DNA from: Blastobasis lacticolella
Taxonomy: Eukaryota > Arthropoda > Insecta > Lepidoptera > Blastobasidae
Reading direction: 5' to 3'
Assembly (NCBI GenBank): GCA_905147135.1
Contig: LR990053.1
Span: 13,218,501-13,282,500 of the forward strand
Length of the DNA stretch: 64,000 nt
Part shown: piece by piece, positions 39,101-51,100 of the stretch
Layout: the number at the start of each line of letters is the position of its first letter
Numbering within the stretch: position 1 is the first letter of the stretch
The notes under the pieces: model-generated
What the model was told of the DNA's origin: nothing
Databases searched by the model: none
The model's input: the letters and a program-made list of their open reading frames with translations, nothing else
Translations under genes and position numbers: made by a program

Positions 39101-42100
39101 CATGCCGTGCCTAACTAATGAGAATACGCGAAAAGTAAACGTAAACATATCAATCGGGGGCCAGTAAATTTCACTGGTTTCCCAACGCGTTGGGATCAGT
39201 ATAGTATAGCTTGTCATTGGACTTAGGATTTTCGGATTAGATACATAGGTACAACAGTCTTGTTCTGGTAGCTATATTTTTAGGGTTTCTTTTCCGTGGG
39301 GCCCTGGCTCCGTTCAAAATTTGCTATACCCGGTCTTTATCAGTCCTGTCCATAACGTTCTTCATAGTGTGATCAGTGTTCCAGTTTGCGCCCAAAAAGC
39401 TTCATAAGTTAGTTCATGGTTAGGTATAAATATGGAGTGCGCCTTTTTTTTACGTTATACGGCTGACAAACAGGCAAGCGGGCCACCTGATGGTCACCGC
39501 TGAACTGGACTCGATCTCGTGACCTAGTACTTAATTATTTTATTAGTACTTAATAGGCTTTGAAACTAGGTCACAAGTTACAACACCTTCAAAACTCGGC
39601 ACCCTAATAATTTTGAAATATACTTGTGTTCACATTTGTTCCTCGGAAAAGCTTGTCGTTGCTGGTAAATATGTATATAAACACTATATCCTAAATCCTT
39701 CGGGGGTCACAATAGAAGCATAAATATCTCTTAGCAAACACATGTGATTCCACCCAATAAATACCAAACCAATACAACCGGTACAACCCAGCTACATTTC
39801 AAAGCTAAATTGTTCCAAACCTGTGTACGCAATGTTTTACAGTATCATCAGTTACGAAATATTTTAGGTAGGTCGGTATTGGTAGGTACGGTAGTTTCTG
39901 AGACTGGTAGTAAAATTAGCAATGTTTTATTGTGCAAGAGGCAACATATTACAAACGAACCTCTAACTGCAATTGCGCAGAACCTGACGATGTGCGTTGT
40001 CTATTTGATGTATTGCTCGCGTATCCATGAAACTTGCTTGTTTAGGTTTAGTGTATATTAAACATAATAACTTGTAAAAGGTATGCTTTGATTAAGAATA
40101 TCGTTATAATGTACCATTATCTATCTCTGTCTAGTTGTACATAGATATGTATGTATAGTATTGTATTGGCCTATTGTACTGGCCGTGTGGTGTCCGGCAG
40201 AGTAGAATAGCACCAACCCCTTACACTCATGGGTGTCGTACAAGGCGACTTATGTTTTCGAGGCAAAAGATCAAGAGTCTCCGTAGTCTGGAAAATGGGC
40301 AGCAGCATTTTCCATTGGTATATTTAAACACTGCGATCTCCAACCCGCCTGCCAAGCGTGGAGATCATGGCAATAACCTCCCTTTTCGTGGGAGAGGCCC
40401 TAAGTCCTGCAGTGAACTGTTACGGGCTGTGATGATGAGTATTGTATTATTATTATAAATTTATATTATATTTATTATATTTTATTTGAGAAGATAAGTA
40501 TGTTTAAGTATTTTAGTATGTATTCTATATCGCGCACGTCGATCTGCTTTACTTATCTCATCTCTCTTCTGTAGGCCTGCTGGAAGAAATTTCTTTTAGA
40601 AATAAGTAGTGCCTGTTGTGTCGTCTATATGTATGATATTTCTCTATGTATTTTACTGTGTGCAATAAAATGTTAAATAATAAATAAATAAATAAAGTAC
40701 TTAATCGCTGATATTTATGATAGTTTCCGAATTTCAATTTTAAATCATTCTGCATTTTTGGGACAGGAAATTTAAATCGGCGAGCTGTCTAACTTTTGTC
40801 GGATCCCGTGCTAACAATCTTGCGTGATTTGCATTGCTGTAATAATTATTAAACTAGGAACAAGTAGATGCGGAAAGTTAATTAAAGGGACGTTTTGCGA
40901 GAGACATTATGAGAAAGGGACCTTTTGCTACCAAGGGACATTTTGAGAAAGGGAGGTCACGGAAGGGAACACTTCTTGGTGCACATTCCACACTTTTTCT
41001 AGTGAACGAACGCTCATGTCGAGGACTCTCCTTTTTCTCTCTTCTTTTAACCGCACAATTTCCCATAAAGCTCCCAAGCTATTACTGTGATTATATTTTA
41101 GGGGAAATTAAAATCCTTGTTATAAATAAGTACTAAGACATCATCATCACAGCCCGTAACAGTCCACTGCAGGACTTAGGGCCTCTCCCACGAAAGGGGA
41201 GGTTATTGCCATAATCTCCACGTTTGGCAGGCGGGTTGGAGATCGCAGTGTTTAAATATAACAATGGAAAATGCTGCTGCCCATTTTCCAAACTACGGAG
41301 ACTATTGATCTTTTGCCTCGAAAACATTAGTCGCCTTGTACGATACCCATGAGCGTAAGGGGTTGGTGCTATTCTACTCTGCCGGACACCACACGGCCAC
41401 TAAGACATAGTTTTTAAGAATTACTAACAACATATGGGCATTTAACTTTTGTAAATCTGTATATTTTTAGCCTAAAATAAACTGATTATTATTATTTTAT
41501 GTTTATTTTATCTTATCTGAGTCACTTGGGTGTAATTATTATTGTAAAAGCACACGCCTTTTTTTATGTACACGCGGAGTGTGGAGTGTAGTGTAAAATA
41601 TTGGCGCGTACGCATAGCGTGGCGTGACGTCAGCGGGGTAATTGCCTAGGGAACGATTTGAGGCGCCGACGCAACTGTTTCCAGGTGCCGCGGCAGGGCC
41701 GGCTTTAGGTGGACTGGCTAACTCTGGCTGTAGTTTTAGGTAGTTTTCTTATGTCGAATTAATAGGGCGCTGTTCTGCTCTGAATAGCATTGTAGGGCAC
41801 TGCCTGGCCCTATCTGGCTTTGTCGGATACGGACGTTATCGGCGTGGGGTGGGCGTGCTCTGGCCTTAAGTCATTGTGTTCCTTCCTACTTTCCTACCCC
41901 CTCCTTTTTGACAATTGAATGAGATATTTAATGTTCTTATCAATAAATACATTTTTAAAAGAGATTTTTACACACGGTTGTAGCAGATAGATGGCTGCCT
42001 CACGCATGAGTACCTATGTGAGAGAGAATAATCTGTATTCTTACAAAGACCTAAGCCCATTGAGCTTGTTATATCAACACTGTAGCCGACTTTTACATCC

Positions 42101-45100
42101 GGCAATATTAGCCACAAATTCCCCCTTCCTTCGTCTTTCTCCTGGCAATTTCCTTGGCGTTTAAGAAAACCCTTTGTAGAAACCCGACGTCCGTCCCCAC
42201 GCCACCTGTTGCCGCGAAAGTGGTCTATTTCAGTAGTTGTTAGTCACCGGCCTATATTTACACCAGACGGCTGCCATTGACCTTGGCGTGGGTTCGATAA
42301 AGAAAACACCGTACGTATATGATGATATTAACGTAAACCTCGTCCCTCTCGAGTCTAATGGACTCGCCGGAGCAAAGTCTAGTGTGGCTATTAATCACAA
42401 TGTATTTCAGTACAAGGCCTTCGGATCGGCGCAAAAAATTTTTGCAACGGTATTAGCGATCGCCCGATCGAGTGGATGCTGCAAGGTCGGAAAAGTAATT
42501 GAATAACGATATGGTTTCGGCCGTGTGGTATCCGGCAGAGTAGAGTAGCACCAACCCCTTGCACTCGTGGGTGTCGTACAAGGCGACTATTTTTATTAAT
42601 ATCTAGAGTCGCCGTAGAGTGGAAAATGGGCAGCAGTGTTTTCCATTGTTATATTTATAACACTGCGATCTCCAACCCGCCTGCCAACCGTGGAGATTAT
42701 ACCGATTACCCCCCCGTTTCGTGGGAGAGGGCCTAAGTCCTGCAGTGGACTGTTATGGGCTGTGATGATGATGGTTTTGGACTGCTTAGCTGACTTTAGC
42801 TTAGCGACAGGAATTATGTGCGTATATTTTATACTCAAAACAAATATCACCACGGGGCCCTAAACTGTTTAACCAGTCTCTAGGTCCCCAGCGGAAGACC
42901 TCAACCTCGCGTTACCAACGGCATTAGGAGGCACACCTTACGAGTGGCGAGCTAACTCGTTGCGGTGCTGAAGTTCGACTAGCCTCAAAATACGATGCAG
43001 TCACCCATCATTGCGAGCATTGGCTATCGATCTCGCTAGCAAGCTGCTACTAGATCAGTGCAGCGCATACTTACACGAATAAAGTGAAAAATACTACGAT
43101 AAAAGTATCAAAATATGACGAGAACTCACCTACAAGGTACGTCGTGTTGGCTGCATATGTCTTGTCTGGTGACCAAGATGGCGACGTCGTGGTGGTGGGG
43201 GTTGTCGTCGTTGTCAGGGTTGAGCTGGTGTTGCCAGCGGCAGAAGGACGCCAGGGTGGAGTCGGCATTTTCAGACACGTCCAGCTCGGGAGCGGCGTGC
43301 ATTTCCTCCACCAGAATGATCTTCACGACCACGACTTTGATGTAGTTCCCGATGGACCGGTCCATGTATAGGTCTGACACCTGTTGGACACAAAGAATAG
43401 CTGAGAGCAAGCTCGTTCCTCGGACAGAGGATAAACATTTAGTTTGGGGTTAGATGGCGCTGTGTAAATTTGTCCACGAATATTTATTTATTTTATTGCT
43501 ATCCAACGAGGTAACACAGCTAGCTTTTTGGGCACCATTCCGGGGACAACGGTGTGGATGAACTTTTTATTACAAAAATGTGTTTATTTTTTACAATAAG
43601 AAGTAAATATTTTGTCTGTAACTAAATAAATTCTACCCAGTTGGTAATTTAATTTTATCAATATTATTATTTCAGTACTGAGACAGTATTAATTAAATTT
43701 GTACATATTACATGCCTTTTAAAATTGGAAAAAAGAATAGCTCCCTTTTGTACTTTTTGATGCAATGCAAAGTGACAAGCGTTAAGTGCATTGACAGCGC
43801 TGACACGTGTTATAACTCGTGCTGTCTTATCTTTATTTTAGTGTGAGCGGTAATTAACTCCATAGATAAAGGTGTCACAAAATGGTCCATCCACCGTTTC
43901 GTTAACGTACCTATTTTAAGTAATGATTTTTTGTTTATTTATTTTTGTGGTAAATCTTATAGATAACCGTAAATTTATTCATAAAATAGTAGATACCTCA
44001 AAATATGGTGTAGTAAAATCGTACACAATAGTAGGTAAATATGCCATATTGTGTTGTTGTACCCATCTAACAAATTTCACCTCTTGTTTTGCATAATAAT
44101 GCCTATGTGCCATTCTGAGCGATGGAGCGAGAACAAAACGAAGTTATTCTACATAGAACGGAAGCAGGTTACACAGCTTAGAGAATTAGCTATCTGAAAT
44201 AGCAGTAACAGATAAATATAAGACACTGTCCTAACTGGCAACGACTACTCATTCGGGAGACTCAAAATCTAGACTCTGTGCTGCCCAAACTTACATTCGT
44301 CTCTCACAACACTCTACGGGGCAAAAGTGAACACTCTTACTCACCATATTCATGATGGTCAGCAAGTAGGTCTCCAGGTTGTCCTTGTCGTGGAAGTCGG
44401 TCATGGACTTGTCAGCCACCAGCAACACCTCCACGTGGCGCGGCTTGCTGACGGAGCGCGGCGCGCGTCGCCGGTCAGCGCGCCGCGGCACCTGGTATTG
44501 ACGCCGAGGGTCCTGCAAGAGCAGTTGGAATTAGGTTCTGCGACTATCATCTTTTTGGAGGTATTAAAAGGTAGGATAGAACTTGTGAATTTATTAGGAT
44601 AGAACCTAATTCAGCCAAGCGAATGATGCCAGCAATAATTTGGAAAGATTCTAGTCTGATGAGCAATCATTATCACATAACCACAGAAATCAAAATAAGA
44701 TTACTTAACTTATGTTAATTAAGGTTTACTTAAGTACCTTATTGTGATTACGGTGAACATGAAATATAAAAGCGTCCGTTGGTAGATGGATTCATAGTCA
44801 ATATAAAGTAGATAATTCAGTAGGAAATTATAAACTATAGATTCTAAATATGGTTTCCATTTCTCACCCTGTTGTTCATGTTGGTCCATGGCTTGTCGTG
44901 TGCCGCACTCTGCGAGTTTTGTTTCCTCCACTGGTACGGCGGCTGCTTAGTCGCGCAGTTCTTCGACCTCCTCCGCCTCCTGTGCTTGCGGCCGATCCTC
45001 CGCGGCCTCTCCGCGCTCATTTTACTCTGACTCCTGTTTCTCGCCTCCACAGACGGCTCGGACGACCGACTCGCCGCCACCGAGTTGCTTCTAAATGTAT

Positions 45101-48100
45101 TCAGCCTCCTCTGTTCCATTCGTAGCCTCATTTGTTGGCGTCTGTACTCAGTCGGGTTGTTCCTCAACGCCTCTAACCTCTTCCTCCGCTGCTCCAAGTA
45201 ATCCCGTCTCCTCTTATCCATAGCCAGCCTGTACTCGCGATCTTTTCTTCGTCTATCTGTTTCGTTCAAACTTGGATGGTTTGTATTTGGTCGGCTATTC
45301 AGGTCTCTATGGTTTGTATTTGTTCGGCTAGTAAGGTCTCTTTTGTTCCGGTGGTACGCCTGCACTTTGTCGACGGCTGATCGTCTGAAGATGACGTGTG
45401 GTCGGGGCGCATTGTTGTTTTCCGGGAGCTGGTTCGAGGGCTCGATCCAATATTCCCCATGTTCGGTCCGCAGTAGTCCAGCCTGCCGGAATAGGAGAAA
45501 CATTAATTTCTAAGTTTCTAGCTAGATCTACATGCTTGTAGGTAGGTGTTATCATACATAATCACCAACAGCTCACAGCAGATATACCTTATTTCAATTA
45601 AGGGTCGCAACGGATACAAAGCACGTGAATGTGATAAATAATATATGCGGCAAACTAAAGGTATATTAGATTAATAAACCCTAGGCTAAACCTGATATCG
45701 CATCCAGAAATACAAAAGCCATTCAGCTCATTAGAAAGTAAACGCCTGTTACCTAAACCAACACACTGTTTTTATTCGCACCTTAAGTACCTTTTTTACG
45801 ATGCAACAACTTTTAGCGGAGTGTAAAAAACGGGGTCATCGAAACTCCATGACATACGAGCACACGTACGCAACTCTATGACTAATGGCGCGAAATATTT
45901 AGCGGGCAATCGCGAAGTGGGCTTGTCGCATGTGAGTGAATAGCGCGACGTCACGCCGCGACAAGAGTGCGAGAGTGAAATCTTAAAGCTTCATTCATGA
46001 TGCGACGCGGAAACATTAGCGGCGGCCTCTGCGCGTCGAGTGGCGCGTCCGTTCCGGAGAACCGGTCCCTTGTCTTGGACATAGATAAATTGATTGATAA
46101 GGCATTGTGTTTGTCTGTAACACAACTAATTGCCAGATCAGGCAGAGTGAGAGTTTGAAAACAACAAACGATAACATAGGTTTGTTGTTTTCAATTCGAG
46201 AAAAAGTTTTTTTTCTCTTGCCTTAGAATGTAAATTGTTTTCATGGACAGATTTTCATATACCTTTTATACAAGTATGTAATTCTAGGGACGTGACAACA
46301 GATAGCACGATGGAAAGCAAGAACAAACGCCTATAACATCTACGATCCCAACTTCCCAATATTTCGGTAAATACAGTACTGCTGAGACAAGATGGCTCGC
46401 GGAAGGCTCAGAAAGTGATTGCTTGACATCGCTGTCGAATGGAAGGCTTACGAAGCGTGGATTCTGAAGACTGGGCGAAGTGAAGGAGAATAGTAGAAAA
46501 GCGGACCCTGACAGTGACAGAATCTACTACTTACACATAAGTTAATTGGTAGATACCTAAATATTTATACTACGTGGTATAGATAGCATATCTGACTATT
46601 TAGCTAATCATACAGCTTTAAAAGTAGTGCGAAATCTATGGCAAGTTTTTGACAGATACTATTTACTGGACTTACAAAACGCGTGACTGCCTGACTGGCA
46701 AATGATTGATATGATGAATGGTGACCTTCTCTGGATCTCTACTGGTCTTGCAAATGTCAGTTAGGAACGCAAAGATCTTAGGATAAGGCCCAATTAAATT
46801 TAATTTTGTTGTGACAACGCGTTTCATTTTAATTTTGTTGCCATAGCGGTCAAAGCCTTTGTAAGTGTGCCTTTTATGGATACGTTTTTTAATTACAAGG
46901 CCATTTCATTTACTAAATTTGATCATATTATTCGTAGTACCTATTGAAAGAAGTTCCTAGAGCAGCGACCAAGGATTGCATCGGATGCGGTCTTTAAGAT
47001 AGATCGACAATTCGGCGAAGATGCAGGGATTTTTTTCGCTTCTGTTAATAATGACGACCATGACAGACATAAGATTAATGCACGGAAGTAATTCAATAAT
47101 ATTTTGGTTTTGAAACAGTAAATACGACGGTCCTTCAATGGCTCTAAAATACACTTTTTTAAATACTTCACGAATGTCATGTCTCGTGGAAATTATCTGA
47201 TGGTCAATCTCAGTGAGCTAAGCGGGAAACCATGTTAGCAGTTAATGATATGGTAGCCCGTGGTCATTGAGCGCTAGTCAGCCTGTCTCGCCGTACGGCC
47301 TTGCGTGCGAAGGCCGCGCGCGCGCAGCCTGTTTGCGTATTTCATTAGCGATTTCGCTCTTTGGAGGTATGTAGGCGTCTGGCGTTTAGCACTACAAGTG
47401 GCTGTGCCGTGGTTTTGATATGATTTACTGCCTATTTTAGATTAATGTGTGAAAGTACCTATTGCCGGGTAGAGTACGACAGAAAAAGACAAAAGTAGAG
47501 ACCGATAACGACAAATCTAAATAATTTAAGTTATTTAAATAAAAATTACATCTTCTTTAGATTTATGTGGATAATACATTATCATACATTGGGGAGGCCT
47601 CCCACAAGGTGGCCCGACGACCTAGTAAGGATCGCAGGTACCATCTGGATGCGGAAAGCACAGTACCGGCCGTTGTGGAGATCTCTGGGGGAGGTCTATG
47701 CCCAGCAGTGGGCGTCTTCTGGCTGATATGATGATGATGATACATTGGCTTGCACCAAATATATAATACTTACCATTGTCGTTGTGCTCTGCTTATGTCA
47801 TTTCTATTGAAACGTACTATAGTGTTTTTTAACGTCGAAGGGATTTTATTCTCTATTTCATTATTAATAGAAAGTTTAATGCACGACAGTATTTTTTGTC
47901 TGTTCCTTAAAATATTTTCCTTGCTTACTTAATTAACCAAATATACCAGGTGCTATTATTTCATAGCGCATAGCATTTCATGTGAACGTGGATTTTTTTG
48001 TTGATTTAACTTAATTTTGATGAGATCTGATATGTCATCAAAGTTGATTTAAGGGTTAGGTTAGGTTAGGTTAGCTACACGACTAACAACGGGGAAACAC

Positions 48101-51100
48101 CTTTTACTGAATTTTACGCGGCCGAATTCGCGTGCAAAAGTAAGCTAATGTGGCGTACTTTAGTGACTACTAGAAAACATCTGTACAACATCTAAGCAAC
48201 TGGCTGATAGAAAGTGAATGCTACAGCCACAGTGCCGAGGACGAGCCACTCGACCGAGTGGCCGGTCAAGTACTAGCCTTTAAGTGGACAACCGTTGAGT
48301 TTCACTGATAATTCTATTGATTGTTCACCTGTTGGTGCAACTTGTCGACGATCATGGTCGTATACCTACATGTTATCTACTTAGGATGAAAAGTACCTAC
48401 CTGTTTGCGATTATATCGGATTAGTCGGTTTTCCCTTATTTTATTTTAGTATAACTAAGAACCTAAGAATGAATTCTTTTACAACAATTTTGAAATTTTT
48501 GCATTTTTTCCATGCTTAAAACCTCCCCGTGGCTTTAAGATTAAAAAAAATAATAATCTTGGCGTTAATGTCCCAGTTATGCTCTTGCACACGGGCGCCC
48601 AGGGTCCGCCTTGACCATGATCATGGATTTGGCAGATCACATAATTAAAGTGGAGCGACTGCCATCTGCCCTCCGTGACCCTGCTACCAGGGGAACCTGA
48701 ACAGATTGGATCATGGGTGCAAATTCAGTTGCCTGAATATAACGACTAATAAATTTTAATTAAGAAATACGTAGCTATTTATTACCTGTAGTGAAGAGTA
48801 AAAACAACATCTCGAGATAACGTAAAGCGATGAAACACCTTGAACCTAGAGTCTAAAAAAATACAAATACAAACGTTTTTATATAGGTGAACGTTTATTT
48901 TCGTTGCGAACCTATTAAAAACTTCCATTACACCTTTTTTTTTATTTCATAAACAGACATTGTACCATCTTTCATAGTAAGCTGGGTTTAAATTTAAAAT
49001 GTTATTAAAAGCGGTGTCGGTTGGATTGGAAAATGATAAATGGGGAATGCGAAGTGCGTTTGAGGAGAAGAGGCGGGAAGGGCCGCCGCCTGCACTCTAT
49101 CTATAATTAAATTATAATTAATCTGCAACTGAGAAGTGCATGGAATTATGGACACTGATATCTTGCACTGATACCTATATTTAAGAGATAAAAAACGATA
49201 TCTGAAGATTTCCGATAATGAAAAAAATTTAATTTTTTTTTTTAAATTAAATGTTTTACCTATTAATTAAAATTGTAACTGTGAATTGTTTTGACGACCT
49301 GAGTAGTTCAGTTGGTTAATATGCTCGTCTGCCACTCAGGTTCGATTACTGGCAGCAAATAAATTTTAATTTCGGTGTCAAGTCTGGGCGTTATATGTAT
49401 AATGAGTATGTATTTAAAAAATTATAAGTATTTTATCAGTACTCTGGCACCCATAACACAAGCTTTGCTTACTTTGGGACTAGATGGCGCTGTGTGGATT
49501 GTCCAAGCATATTTATTTATTATTATAGTTGTATCAAGTTTAGATCTTGATGGTATTTCTTCGCATTTCACACACAATTTAAGTAGGAGCGTTTCTAAGG
49601 TTATTCACTTAAATAACGCCGGTGTTAAGTTGTAAAATTACGCTATAAAGTTACAATTCCTAAGACTGCTGATCGTAAACCAACTTAACGACGGGAAGGC
49701 AATGATTTATCATTTTTATGATTACTTAGATAACTTTTGGATCTGTAAGTTTGTACATACAGTGGTTTTGAATTAGCTTAGGTGCTATATATAAAAGGTT
49801 TTTTACAGGCGACGAAAAAAGAGTGGTGGTATATCTTTGACGTGTTTATCTGTGGCTTTGTGTATCTGTCTGAGGCACCGTAGCTCTCGTACGGATGGAC
49901 CGATTTGAATGCGTTATCGGATCCGTAACTTCAGCATCCTTACGTAGTTAGTTACTTTTTAATCATCATCATCATCACAGCCCGTAACAGTCCACTGCAG
50001 GACTTAGGGCCTCTCCCACGAAAGGGGAGGTTATTGCCATAATCTCCACGCTTGGCATGCGGGTTGGAGATCGCAGTGTTTAAATATAACAATGGAAAAT
50101 GCTGCTGCCCATTTTCCAGACCACGGAGACTCTTTATCTTTTGCCTCGAAAACATTAGTCGCCTTGTACGACACCCATGAGCGTAAGGGGTTGGTGCTAT
50201 TCTACTCTGCCGGACACCACACGGCCAGATACTTTACCAGATACTTTTTATGCTATTGTTTAAATATCAATAAATATCGGTCTACTGAGTAAGCTATAAT
50301 ACCCATTGAGGCCGACGTTATTTACAGAATATTACTCTGGCAATGGAAGTCTAACCTTATCAGGGTTGCAGTTTAAGCTGTCTTAATTGGCAGCGTGCGA
50401 CGATGGTCGTACGACGGACGTCGCTCGACCAATAGGAGACCTCAAAACTGCCCGGTACACACGTCAAACTCATAACACCTCTCTATTTCGTTGGGGGTTA
50501 AAAACAGATTATAACTATGGCTAAAATAGGTAAAGGTTAACCTAATTTAAGAAACTAACAGGATACACGAATCTGTATTAAATATGAATAGCGCCTCATA
50601 ATTATTCATCTACACCTAGTTATTTGAATAATTATGTGTTTTAAACGGAGCCACTTATTTTTTACGTAGGTATAACTACGTAATTAAGTCCATAATTACC
50701 ATTAAAACATTTATGTCAACTTACAGAGTTGTACCTTTTTTTTTCTACTCAGTCACAAACTAGCATACAATAGTCCACCTGATGGAAAGCGGTACCAACA
50801 TGCCAACCTCAGAGGTAACCGGTAAATATTACGGACCTATGAAAAGATACGCGGCACAGCCTTAAACTACCTTATCATGATCATATCAGCCGAAAGACGC
50901 CTACTGCTGGGCATAGGCGTCCCCTAGAGATCTCCACAAAGGCCAGTCCTGTGCCTTCCGCATCCAGCTGGTACCTGCGACCTTTACCAGGTCGTCGGTC
51001 CACCTTGGGTAGGCCACCCACGCTGCGCCTTCCGGTTCATGTCGGCACTCGAGAACCTTAAGGCCTTGCCACATACAAAGCTCGGCGCGAGCGCGGCGTG

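Noticed and set aside
42237..42506. 89-codon plus-strand open frame
   Set aside because: No recognisable domain or homologue; surrounded by repeats in an intron.
44850..45125. 91-codon plus-strand frame opposite exon 2
   Set aside because: It is the antisense shadow of the Arg-rich coding exon.
40182..50226. Repeated 250-bp units considered as a CRISPR-like or satellite array
   Set aside because: The copies are dispersed, in both orientations and kilobases apart. They are interspersed elements, not an array.
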